Origin: Neomoorella stamsii
Lineage (GTDB): Bacteria; Bacillota; DSM-521; Neomoorellales; Neomoorellaceae
NCBI RefSeq assembly: GCF_002995805.1
Contig: NZ_PVXL01000040.1
Location: 117,813-181,812 of the forward strand
Reading direction: 5' to 3'
DNA: 64,000 nucleotides
Shown here: positions 1 to 9,258 of the stretch, piece after piece
Layout of the letters: each line of letters begins with the position of its first letter
How positions within the stretch are numbered: position 1 is the first letter of the stretch
Position numbers and translations under genes: made by a program
Notes under the pieces: model-generated
Told to the model about the DNA's origin: nothing
What the model saw: the letters and a program-made list of their open reading frames with translations, nothing else
Database searches by the model: none

Positions 1-52
1 GGCGGGCCAGTTCCCTTACCACGAAATCCTCGGGGGTCACCTTTAATTTCAT
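1..52 (-). CDS. truD: tRNA pseudouridine synthase TruD, 5' end only
   Basis: The minus strand opens an ATG at 52 that runs off the window and reads MKLKVTPEDFVVRELARR. The TPEDFVV stretch is the characteristic start of TruD, which makes pseudouridine-13 in tRNA. A good AAGGAG ribosome binding site lies about 8 bases upstream. Only 17 residues are visible, so the call rests on this motif alone. Confidence 0.6.
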   Translation of the reverse strand, partial: MKLKVTPEDFVVRELAR

Positions 53-278
53 AGCCTTACTCCTTATGCCTGTTTATCGCCTCCTTAATATGTACCACAA
101 TCCCTACCGCTTTGCAAATGTGCCGGACCGAAAACCAGAGTCGGGACACCATTATTACCACTTCCTGTATCTTAAAGCACCAATATTTAAAAAATTATCC
201 TTGCTCCCTAATACCTTCTCAGGTAAAATAAAGAAAAAGCTGGTAGATAATATAATTTTGCAAAGGAGGATATATTGC

Positions 279-632
279 ATGATAAGAAGAGCTCAGGAAA
301 TGAAAGAGGAAATAATTACCGGTTTAAGAGGTGGCAAAGGTAACGTCGCAATGGTTCATATACTAGAAGAAAGCAAAAATGAGTTCAATGGCAAGGGACG
401 ACTATTTGCCCGGTTAACCCTTAAACCTGGTGCATCAATCGGCTGGCACCAACATAGCGGCGATTCAGAAGCTTATTACATACTTAGCGGCCAGGGAATA
501 GTAAATGACAACGGGACGGAATCTATAATTAAGGCAGGCGATATGGTTCTAACAAAAAATGGTGAATATCACTCGATAATCAATAACGGTGAAGAAGATC
601 TGGTTTTCATCGCGTTAATTTTGTTCGCATAA
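279..632 (+). CDS. small cupin-domain protein
   Basis: The 117-residue product is a single cupin barrel. The first cupin motif is visible as GWHQHSGDSEAYYILSG (about residues 52-68), with the two His and Glu expected to bind a metal, and the second as GDMVLTKNGEYHSIINNG near residues 89-106. ATG 279 is chosen because AAAGGAGG lies 8 bases before it; the open frame extends upstream without another credible start. The region is clearly more AT-rich than the genes from 7 kb on, which fits recent acquisition. The substrate cannot be told; many small cupins bind sugars or act as isomerases or sensors. Confidence 0.75.
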   Translation: MIRRAQEMKEEIITGLRGGKGNVAMVHILEESKNEFNGKGRLFARLTLKPGASIGWHQHSGDSEAYYILSGQGIVNDNGTESIIKAGDMVLTKNGEYHSIINNGEEDLVFIALILFA

Positions 633-849
633 CTGCCCTTGATACCGGAGCCCCGACCCATCAAAGTAAAGAGTTCGTTGCGGGACTCCGGGCTAATGTA
701 TTTGCCGCCGCCCGGCCTCAGTTTCGCGCTGCAGGCGCGCCAGCACGGCAACGACCCGGAGCTCGCTTTTGCCCACCTTCATGCTGTCCGCCAGGCGGCT
801 GGCGGCATCTGGAATAGACTTTCTCGTCTTGAAAGGGGGTACGAAACAG

Positions 850-1290
850 GTGGATACCTTGGTGCAGGAGGCAGCTTTAACTTACGATACCGGCAAGCTC
901 TTACCGCCAGGCAAAATGACTTTCGAGGAGTTCCTGGCATGGTGCGACGAGGACACCTGGGCAGAGTGGGTGGACGGGGAGGTCGTGGTCTTGGCGCCAG
1001 CAGCGAGAAAGCACCAGGACGTTAAGGGTTTCTTATATAGCTTTATACGTGAGTTCTTATATTACAAAAAAACTGGACGAATTCTGGATGCCCCCTTCCT
1101 GGTGCGACTGCCGGAAACCTTACGCCGGGGGCGCGAGCCCGACCTCCTTTACGTCAGTAACAAAAGGATCCACCTTTTAAAAGAAACCTACATGGACGGC
1201 GCTCCCGATTTGATCGTTGAGATTACTTCTCCCGAAAGCCTAGCCCGGAACAGGGGCGCTGCGGTCATGCAGGCCCGCCATTTCATTTAA
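850..1290 (+). pseudogene. Uma2-family (DUF820) nuclease-like gene, 3' end lost
   Basis: Starting at GTG 850 behind GGGGG, the frame reads as a Uma2/DUF820 protein: MTFEEFLAWCDEDTWAEWVDGEVV, then REPDLLYV and DLIVEITSPESLARNRG. These carry the PD-(D/E)XK-like fold residues (the E of the WVDGE motif, the PD pair, the later D and E). The family normally continues with a GVREYWIIDP segment, which is missing: after LARNRG the frame meets about ten unrelated residues and stops, where it collides with an ATPase fragment on the other strand. About 140 residues remain. Uma2 genes are abundant in cyanobacteria and thermophilic Firmicutes and their role is unsettled. Confidence 0.7.
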
Positions 1291-1755
1291 ACGGGTTTTA
1301 CCATGGGCAATAGCCCTCAGCACAGCAAAATAATTGGCCGGTTCCCGCAGTTCCTGCATAAGAAGAAAACGAGGTTCTTCATAAAGGAAAGTGCCCCGGC
1401 GTAACACCCGGCGGGCAATGCCGGCAAAAAGATCATCTTCATCCATAAATTCCAGCAGGTATGCCGGTACTCCACCGAGCACGGCGTAGGCTTCCACAAG
1501 CCATAGAGAATCCCTCCCCGGGAAAAAGCCAGCAATATTGTGAAAATGCAGGGGCTCAATCAGGTATTGCCCGGTGCGCCTGCCATAGAGAGCACTTTTA
1601 TATCCCAGAACCCCCCTCTCCATCACCTCCACATAGGAACCACACAAAATACATATTACCCCAGTATTCCTCAATCCCTCGTCCCAGACTTTCTGCAAAA
1701 TGGAAGGAATAGCCGGATTGGTTTCCATAAGATAGGGAAATTTATCCAGCACCAC
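1240..1755 (-). pseudogene. fragment of an archaeal-type (DUF234) AAA ATPase
   Basis: This frame encodes the middle of a DUF234-associated ATPase: LDKFPYLMETNPAIPSILQKVWDEG (Walker B/sensor region), ICILCGSYVEVMERGVLG, the YGRRTGQYLIEPL segment, then GGVPAYLLEF and FAVLRAIAHGKTRLNEM, where the winged-helix domain should begin. The P-loop half and the C-terminal domain are both absent. At the 5' side it is fused out of frame to an unrelated gene. A matching N-terminal piece of this family lies at 6690-6806 on the same strand. It is a relic and is not expected to function. Confidence 0.65.
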
Positions 1756-2369
1756 GAACTAAGGTCAACATATCTAGTGTTGGTATCAATATAGTTTTCT
1801 TGCTGCAACTTATCTTCCTCGATGTGTATATACCTTATAATTTCTTTCGGGAATCTTTCACAAAAATCTTTCACAATTCGCTCACTAACATGGAATGGAG
1901 CCTTGTAATCTCCGTAACGGTCGATAAAGGCGTGTGGTTCAGAAAGAAGTTCTTCTCTCCTAAGGCCCAATTTGCAAACCGATTCTTCAAATTCACTAAT
2001 GATTATTAGGTTTTTCTCTATTGCCTTCCACCCGAAGAAGATAAGCTCCTCGCCAAACAATTCGGCGATAGCCCCGAATACTTCTCCAGCAGCCTTATAT
2101 ATAATTGACCCTTGGACATCACCGGAAGCTGTTACCGCATTCAATAGCCTCCGTTCGTCATCACAGAATGCATTTGCTTCCTCCCATGGAGCGACTAGTC
2201 GACTTTTGGGGACCCACTCTTCGAAGCCCTCGTATTCACCATCGAGGTAGCGGATTCGCCCCTTTTGTGATCGCGGTGGCCCCTCTTTTACAACTATTAC
2301 AGGCACAACTGGTTCACCTAGCATTCGCGCACGTTCTCGATAAGCATATCGCTGTCCTACGATTGCCAT
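1671..2369 (-). CDS. uncharacterised protein, C-terminus fused to foreign sequence
   Basis: Not recognised as a named family. The 232-residue product starts at ATG 2369 behind GGGGGT. Residues 20-55 (VIVVKEGPPRSQKGRIRYLDGEYEGFEEWVPKSRL, split here only for description) look like a small beta-barrel, SH3 or tudor-like. The rest is probably helical. The last 30 or so residues, beyond about base 1777, are an out-of-frame reading of the ATPase fragment, so the native C-terminus is lost. It lies directly downstream of the BrxF-like gene, so a link to a BREX-type defence locus is possible but is inferred from position only. Confidence 0.5.
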   Translation of the reverse strand: MAIVGQRYAYRERARMLGEPVVPVIVVKEGPPRSQKGRIRYLDGEYEGFEEWVPKSRLVAPWEEANAFCDDERRLLNAVTASGDVQGSIIYKAAGEVFGAIAELFGEELIFFGWKAIEKNLIIISEFEESVCKLGLRREELLSEPHAFIDRYGDYKAPFHVSERIVKDFCERFPKEIIRYIHIEEDKLQQENYIDTNTRYVDLSSWCWINFPILWKPIRLFLPFCRKSGTRD

Positions 2370-2439
2370 CTGGTTACCCCCAATCTTCTCCAACATTAGA
2401 AGTGCTGTGAGAAACCCTTCAAACTACAGTTACCCGCAG

Positions 2440-2841
2440 TTAAAGTGTACGACCTTCAAATTTTCCACTCCATGCAGCCACAATGGTCCGGGTGCGGCTG
2501 ATGTGTTGAAGCAGGCGTAAAGGGTCCTGCTGGAGAGCAGGGTCAAAGAGTATCTCAATGTTATCCAGTAAAACAGTGTCTCCCACCGTATCATCAATAA
2601 TTGCTTCGACGATTCTTGGCAACCGCAACGTCCGTATCCGGTGGGGGTATTCAAGCAGCTTCTGGCTAAGGACAAGGCTCAAATTAATATATGGGCAGCC
2701 GGCGTCCTGGGCTAATTGAAGAAGAATTTGGGTCTTTCCGGAATGAAACGGTCCCACGATTAGTAGTAAGCGGTAATATCTTGACCGGGCTGCCTCTATC
2801 TGTTTTCTAAGTTCATCTGTTCTCATGGCTATTTTTAACAC
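2440..2841 (-). CDS. BrxF-like P-loop protein (BREX type 3), truncated
   Basis: The 133-residue product has a Walker A motif GPFHSGKT near residues 30-37 and a hydrophobic strand ending in D (TVLLDNIEILFDPALQQDPLRLLQHISRT), then IVAAWSG. This matches my memory of BrxF, the small P-loop protein of type 3 BREX phage-defence loci. The family usually continues past the WSGKFEG segment; here a stop follows at once, so the C-terminal tail seems lost. None of the other BREX-3 genes (brxC, pglX, pglZ, helicase) is in the window. I take it as a remnant of a lost defence operon. The start may be GTG 2841 or ATG 2826. Confidence 0.6.
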   Translation of the reverse strand: MLKIAMRTDELRKQIEAARSRYYRLLLIVGPFHSGKTQILLQLAQDAGCPYINLSLVLSQKLLEYPHRIRTLRLPRIVEAIIDDTVGDTVLLDNIEILFDPALQQDPLRLLQHISRTRTIVAAWSGKFEGRTL

Positions 2842-2885
2842 CAGCCTTTGTCCTGGACAGGTTAACTTTCATTGGCATGTCGCAA

Positions 2886-3017
2886 TTAATTCTTTTTACC
2901 GGCAGGCATAATTATTGCTTTTTCCAGGACAACCTTCCCATCCGGTTCAACCTTGAGCAAAACCCGGTCACCCTCTTCCAGATCAAGGGCAGCCCGTATT
3001 TCTTTCGGCAACGTCAT
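2886..3017 (-). pseudogene. AbrB/SpoVT-type DNA-binding antitoxin remnant
   Basis: The minus strand encodes KGPKGQMTLPKEIRAALDLEEGDRVLLKVEPDGKVVLEKA, the swapped-hairpin AbrB/MazE fold (compare the usual SKGQVTLPKEIR core). From the internal ATG only 43 residues can be made. The first beta strand has no start codon: a TAG stop lies in frame just before it. Intact members are about 50-90 residues and often neutralise a toxin or act as transition-state regulators. No partner toxin is recognisable beside it. Confidence 0.55.
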
Positions 3018-3322
3018 CTGGCCTTTTGGTCCTTTAAAAAACTACCTCCAGTAAACCTGAATTATGGGTATAGTAACCATTTTGATAAAACTCAACCTAA
3101 ATCCTGCTGAAAACGGCAGGTGTTGCTGCAGTTAGAAAGATAGAAACATCCTTAAAGTCATTATATAGAGCGAGTTGGAATCCATGCGCTGTTCATAAGT
3201 TCTAGTTTGTAGGGATTTCGTTATAAGACTGGCTGAAATAAAAAGCATTGTATGATATACTAAAGGCCAGGAGGGTATTTTCTGGAATAGAATTTCCGGT
3301 TCTGAAAGGGAGTACGAAACAG
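3018..3322. other. intergenic, no gene recognised
   Basis: About 300 bases between the AbrB remnant and the second Uma2 relic. I see no convincing coding frame, terminator or promoter. The first 30 bases may be the decayed 5' end of the AbrB-like gene. Confidence 0.4.
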
Positions 3323-3572
3323 GTGGATGCCGTGGTCCGGGAGGCAGCTTTAACTTACGATACCTGCAAGCTCTAACTGCCAGGCAAAATGACTTTCGAG
3401 GAATTCCTGGCCTGGTGCGACGAGGACACCTGTGGAGTACGAAGTTGCCGGCGTCAGGGAATACTGGATCATTGACCCCGACCGGCAGCAGGCGGAATTT
3501 TATCGTCTGGGAGATAATGGCCGTTACCACACCGTAGCACTTAACGCCAGCGGAATTTACCGGCCAAGTTAA
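3323..3572 (+). pseudogene. second Uma2-family relic with internal deletion
   Basis: Bases 3301-3432 are nearly identical to 828-960 (first Uma2 relic), from GAAAGGG through the GACGAGGACACCTG segment. After that the sequence jumps, out of frame, to the C-terminal Uma2 block VEYEVAGVREYWIIDP, followed by a short tail and a stop. There is also an in-frame TAA where the first copy has Leu-Leu-Pro. The gene has therefore suffered a nonsense change, an internal deletion of roughly 100 codons, and probably a shortened tail. Together the two relics cover most of one Uma2 protein. Confidence 0.75.
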
Positions 3573-3803
3573 TCCCACAGTTTTGAGTTAAAATTGTATG
3601 GTTATTCCGGGACCCTCCCCCGGCAGCAATAGCCTGCCTTAAGGATAAAGGATTTTTTCCTAAACTGTACATACCTAAGGTGTTCTTTATTTTCAGGCAG
3701 TGGTTATAATATTAACCAGGGTAGAAATTTATATGGAACTTTATGGTTATTACATCCAAAATTCCAGATAAATGTAAATTTATAACATTAGCGAGGGTAC
3801 CTT

Positions 3804-5056
3804 ATGATAACTTTGATTGAAGTATTAAATTTCCGCTGCTTGAGGTATATCAAGCAACCTCTCGGCCCTTTTCACGTTTTAATCGGCCCTAACGCCAGCG
3901 GGAAAACTACGTTCCTGGACGTAATCTCCTTTCTGGGCAGCCTTGTTTCGGAAGGCCTGGATGCCGCAGTGGGCGAAAGAACGAAAAATTTTCAAGACAT
4001 GGTCTGGATGCGAAACAGGAATAGTCTTGAACTGGCCATCGAGGCCAGAATTCCTTCAGATCGACGGGCACAACTGGGCAAACAGCCCTATGACTCCGTA
4101 CGCTATGAAGTTAAGGTGGGGAATGAGCATGGCGAAACGGAAATACTTGCTGAAAAGGTTTTGTTAAAAAAGCAACGCCAATTCCTTATAAAGAAAGGAC
4201 TTTGTTTCCTGATTATATTGAGCCGCCGCAAACAATTCTAACACCTAAAGGAAAAAAATACGGCCGTACCGTTGTTAACAAAGTTTATGGGGGAAATGAT
4301 AATTATTATTCTGAAGTCTACTCTGAACCCGGCAAGGGATGGTCGCCTGCATTTAAGCTGGGTACACGTAAATCAGCCCTGGGAAACCTACCTGAGGATG
4401 AATCCAAGTTTCCTGTAGCGACCTGGTTAAAAGGCTTATTGACAGAAGGTGTGCAACAGTTTATCCTGAACAGTATGCTTTTGCGTAAAGCCAGTCCTCC
4501 CGGGCAGGTGCGTGGATTCAAACCGGATGGTTCCAACCTGCCCTGGGTGGTGACCAATCTGCGGGAGAAAGCACCTGAAAAGTTTAAAGACTGGATCGCC
4601 CACCTGCAGACAGCGCTCCCGGACCTGGAAGACATTCAGACCATAGTGAGGGAAGACGACAAACATTGCTACCTGGTGCTGGTTTATCGTGGCGGTTTAA
4701 ACGTACCGTCATGGATGGCGTCGGATGAAACGCTGCGCCTCCTGGCGCTTACACTACCGGCTTACCTACCTGATTTTAAGGGCATTTACTTGATTGAAGA
4801 ACCGGAAAATGGCATTCACCCCAGGGCAGTGGAAACCATGTTCCAGTCCCTGTCTTCCGTTTACAATGCTCAAATCCTTCTGGCCACCCATTCTCCGGTT
4901 ATTTTAAGCCTGGCTGAACCAAAGAAAATTCTTTGCTTCGCCAGGACCGCCGAAGGCGCCACCGATATCGTCTTGGGCAGCGAACACCCGGCGTTGAAAC
5001 ATTGGCAGGGAGAAACCAACCTGGGTGTCCTTTTTGCCGGGGGTGTGCTTGGATGA
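3804..5056 (+). CDS. AAA family ATPase (AAA_21/OLD-like), two frames joined at a slippery site
   Basis: The first frame gives 121 clear residues: an N-terminal FRCLRYI strand and Walker A GPNASGKTT (about residues 28-36). The second frame carries the rest: TWLKGLLTEGVQQFILN, the ABC-signature-like LRLLALTLPAYLP, Walker B LIEEPENGIHPRAVE and the H-loop LLATHSPVILSL. A -1 shift at 4166-4172 (A-AAA-AAG) joins them exactly into one 417-residue protein of normal family length, with no residue missing. It overlaps the next gene by ATGA, so both are probably translated together. Such ATPases in two-gene loci often act in phage defence with a nuclease or toxin. Without the shift the product would be a 145-residue stub lacking Walker B. 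Confidence 0.75.
4166..4172 (+). promoter_or_regulatory. candidate -1 frameshift site A-AAA-AAG
   Basis: In the zero frame the codons are TTA AAA AAG, so the heptamer is A AAA AAG, the same slippery sequence used by E. coli dnaX. Slipping back one base continues in the frame that encodes the ATPase C-terminal two thirds. A weak purine run, GAAAAGG, ends 7 bases upstream and could act as an internal Shine-Dalgarno. I see no strong hairpin just downstream. A lost A in a seven-A run, or an assembly error, would look the same. Confidence 0.4.
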
Positions 5057-5670
5057 TTAAGGACCTGGTGGTCCTCGTGGCCGATAAAAACATGGAGTAC
5101 ACAATTAAGGGGTTGCTGACACGCCCACAGTCACTAGGGATACGTCAACTAATCTATGATTGTTTCGTTCATCCCGAAAATGACCCCGGGTGTCTCTTGC
5201 GAGGACACGATTTTTTACGTTCTATAGCGAGTAACTATACTTATGCACTAGTAATGCTTGATCATAAGGGCTGCGGCCGCGAACGTCTATCTAGAAAACA
5301 ACTGGAAAAACAGATTGAAGAACGTCTGAGGCAATCCGGCTGTGGTGACCGGGCCGTAGCCATTGTTATCTCTCCGGAACTGGAAATATGGGTGTGGAGT
5401 AATTCTCCCCATGTTAACCGGATAATCGGGTGGACCGGCAGAGAAACGGATTTAAGGTCCTGGTTGATCCAGGAGGGTTTTTCAGAAGATCGCAAGGGAA
5501 AACCAAATCGACCGAAAGAGGCCTTTGAACGGGCTTTGAAACTAACCGGGAAGGCTCGTTCTTCTTCATTGTATTATCAATTAGCCATATCTGTAAGCCT
5601 GGAAAGCTGCGCAAACCCGGCGTTTTTAAAGTTAAAAGCGACCCTGAAGAAATGGTTCTCCACAGAATGA
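5053..5670 (+). CDS. partner protein of the AAA ATPase, function unknown
   Basis: 205 residues starting at ATG 5053, overlapping the ATPase stop by four bases. Visible features: an N-terminal strand DLVVLVADKNMEYTIKGLL, acidic strands ALVMLDHKGCGRE near residues 70-82 and VAIVISPELEIWVW near 105-118, and a basic C-terminal part (KPNRPKEAFERAL, SLYYQLAISVSLESC, FLKLKATLKKWF). The spaced acidic residues at strand ends suggest a TOPRIM-like or nuclease-type fold. This is inference. The family seems to accompany AAA_21 ATPases in defence loci; I cannot name it securely. It appears intact. Confidence 0.6.
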   Translation: MIKDLVVLVADKNMEYTIKGLLTRPQSLGIRQLIYDCFVHPENDPGCLLRGHDFLRSIASNYTYALVMLDHKGCGRERLSRKQLEKQIEERLRQSGCGDRAVAIVISPELEIWVWSNSPHVNRIIGWTGRETDLRSWLIQEGFSEDRKGKPNRPKEAFERALKLTGKARSSSLYYQLAISVSLESCANPAFLKLKATLKKWFSTE

Positions 5671-5816
5671 GCATCAGACCTCTTAGGGTATCGAGGTTAG
5701 TTAATGTTCAGCCAGCTCGATTGGATGCGGCGGTGTCTCTGCTCTGGTGAAGCTTTCCGGTGCACGATTTTCTGTAAAATAAGAAACCTTACACCTGATA
5801 ATCGGGGTGTGATATT

Positions 5817-6266
5817 GTGGTCAGATTGAGCCGCAAATTAGAAAAAATAACCCTTTCTCCCAAGCAATTAAAAAGCTTGGCGGATTTCGCCGGCAGGCAG
5901 GCGGAGGTCCTGGCCTTGTATTTATATGGCTCCTACGGTACGGAGTGGCAAACGGCACTATCGGATATTGATCTGGCTGTATTGCCAATGCCGGAAACCT
6001 CGTGGGACTATAAGCGCGAATTGGAGCTGCTGTCCGAATTTTGCCATATTGGGCGGAGCGACGATATCAACGTGGTGAACCTGCATCGCGTTCCGGTGAC
6101 CCTGCAAATGCGGGTATTAGAAACAGGGCGCCTCCTGTATGTTAAAGATGAAATACTCTTGGCCGATTTCAAGGAAGGGGTCATTCGCCGTTATTGTGAT
6201 TTTGAACCCGACTTGAAGAACCTGTACCAGGATTTTGATGCTAGCCTGCGGGAGGAATTTCTGTGA
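5817..6266 (+). CDS. mntA: MntA-type nucleotidyltransferase antitoxin
   Basis: A 149-residue minimal nucleotidyltransferase. The exact family signature GSX10DXD is present: GS at about residues 39-40, then D-I-D ten residues later (TALSDIDLAV). Proteins of this kind sit beside HepT toxins; MntA silences HepT by adding AMP to a tyrosine. The start is GTG 5817, with GGGGTG about 8 bases upstream. Its stop overlaps the next start in GTGA, typical of the pair. The antitoxin frame is undamaged although its partner carries a stop. Confidence 0.8.
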   Translation: MVRLSRKLEKITLSPKQLKSLADFAGRQAEVLALYLYGSYGTEWQTALSDIDLAVLPMPETSWDYKRELELLSEFCHIGRSDDINVVNLHRVPVTLQMRVLETGRLLYVKDEILLADFKEGVIRRYCDFEPDLKNLYQDFDASLREEFL

Positions 6267-6685
6267 CGGTTGATAGGGAAAAAATCCGCCAGAAGTTGCA
6301 GTTTATGCGACAAGAATTGAGGGAGCTAAAAAAGTTCCAAGGTATGGATTTAAGCTAGTTCCAATCAAATAGCTTGTACGAAGCCGCCGCCACAAGAATG
6401 CTGCAGGTAGCCATCGAAGCTATGCTGGACATTTGTGCTCATATTATCTCCAGAGAAGGGTGGGGATTACCTAAGTCCTACGTCGAAACGGTTGAGCTGG
6501 CGGCCCACAACGGCTTGATACCGCAGCAGCTGGAAGATACCTATAAAGCCATGGCCCGCTTCCGCAACCGGGTAGTCCATCTTTATGACGAAATTGATGC
6601 TGCTGAAATCTGGAATGTCATTCAGAACCATCTCGATGATTTTAGACCATTTATAGCTGCAGTAATACGGAGATACTTGAGTTAG
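6263..6685 (+). pseudogene. hepT: HepT-like toxin with in-frame TAG
   Basis: From GTG 6263 (GGGAGGA upstream) the frame reads VTVDREKIRQKLQFMRQELRELKKF, the usual HepT opening, then hits TAG at 6356 after 31 codons. The same frame continues without further stops: RMLQVAIEAMLDICAHIISREGWG, then MARFRNRVVHLY, which carries the RX4HXY ribonuclease motif (R, H and Y all present), to the end at 6685. One base change in a Glu or Gln codon would account for it. Read through, the protein has the normal length of about 140 residues. A nonsense mutation is the simplest explanation; restart from an internal codon is possible. Confidence 0.75.
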
Positions 6686-6689
6686 CCTG

Positions 6690-6806
6690 TTATTTTGGAT
6701 GCAGGTTAACCCGCTGGCGGCCGTATAACACCAGCAACTGGGCACAACCGCTTTTATAAACTTCCTCCAGCCAGTTCAATTCAGTTTGGCGGTTTACAAA
6801 AACCAT
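6690..6806 (-). pseudogene. N-terminal fragment of a DUF234-type AAA ATPase
   Basis: The minus strand from ATG 6806 encodes 38 residues including FVNRQTELNWLEEVYKSGCAQ and LLVLYGRQRV, the standard start of archaeal-type ATPases (normally followed by GKTxL). It stops exactly where the Walker A motif should begin. The segment at 1240-1755 carries the downstream part of the same family on the same strand, with about 80 codons missing between the two. Not functional. Confidence 0.6.
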
Positions 6807-6870
6807 TTTTAGTACCTCGCATCATTAGTCTAATCATGATTATACTATGTTCGCAACATGAATTCAAAGG

Positions 6871-6908
6871 AAAAGGCCCTCTTCCCAATCTGGAAAGAGA
6901 GCCTTTTT
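6871..6908 (-). terminator. terminator downstream of glmS
   Basis: A long hairpin (AAAGGCTCTCTTTCC paired with GGGAAGAGGGCCTTT, read on the minus strand, loop of about five) lies 55 bases past the glmS stop and is followed by CCTTTTCCTTT. The other strand has GCCTTTTTCTT, so it may stop transcription from both sides. Confidence 0.7.
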
Positions 6909-6963
6909 CTTGGCAAGAAGAACCAAGGTCAACACATCAGGATAACAGAATTATTCTATCTTG

Positions 6964-8784
<1,821 letters not shown>

Positions 8785-8825
8785 ATAGAGCTCACTCTCC
8801 CTGTATTTTTTTAACCAGGGAGAGA

Positions 8826-9024
8826 TAAAGGGTTACCCGGCGCCCTTTGTCCCCGGGATTACTCCCGGGTTTTGTAGCGCCTTTGACGGTCGTAACCAGA
8901 CCGGGGGGCACCCGCCGATGCCTCGATCAACCCCCGCCTCGTCAACCCTCCGGCACCCGCCTGCCTGGATGGCCCTCCTGGCTCACCCGGGCATAAACGG
9001 CGGGCCGGCTGGTCCCGGCGCTTG
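8826..9024 (-). ncRNA. glmS ribozyme (GlcN6P-responsive self-cleaving riboswitch)
   Basis: Read on the minus strand, the leader of glmS carries the ribozyme landmarks in order: the cleavage core AAGCGCCGGGAC (scissile bond between 9022 and 9021, just before GCGCC), the core GTTGACGAGG at 8946-8937, the ATCGGCGGGTGCC segment near 8920-8905, a TCTGGTTACGACCG hairpin, and the terminal AAAGGGCGCC...GGGTAACCC element. These match the Bacillus ribozyme in order and spacing, with GC-rich stems that suit a thermophile. GlcN6P acts as cofactor for cleavage, which lowers glmS expression. The first stretch, 9025-9258, holds nothing else I recognise. Confidence 0.85.
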
Positions 9025-9258
9025 CCTTTGTCCTGATCCTTTATCTCTCCCCTTGAACCTGCTGGATAACCAGGACCTCCTGCAGCCCGGGTAAGAATCA
9101 CCCCCTTTTCCCAGAACGGATTTCCTTATGCCCCGGCGCCACCAGGTAGTAACGGCGGTGATAAGCCGGCTTAAAACAGCCTGGCCCTTTCGTACCCTGG
9201 TGCTGCCGAGTAACAGCGGCGGCATCCGGCAGTTCCTGCGCTCCTTTGCCGACAGGGC

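Noticed and set aside
85..160. Possible 3' remnant of an M20-type peptidase on the minus strand (GVPTLVFGPAHL)
   Set aside because: Only about 25 residues, the expected His/Glu residues after the motif are absent, and no upstream coding continues. Too little to annotate.
569..751. Minus-strand frame with YISPESRNELFTLMGRGSGIK
   Set aside because: Looks vaguely protein-like, and a second frame on the same strand is also open, but there is no start, ribosome binding site or family match. Probably debris of a lost gene.
8983..9225. 80-residue minus-strand frame between glmM and glmS
   Set aside because: It runs through the glmS ribozyme core and has no credible ribosome binding site; the composition follows the GC-rich RNA.
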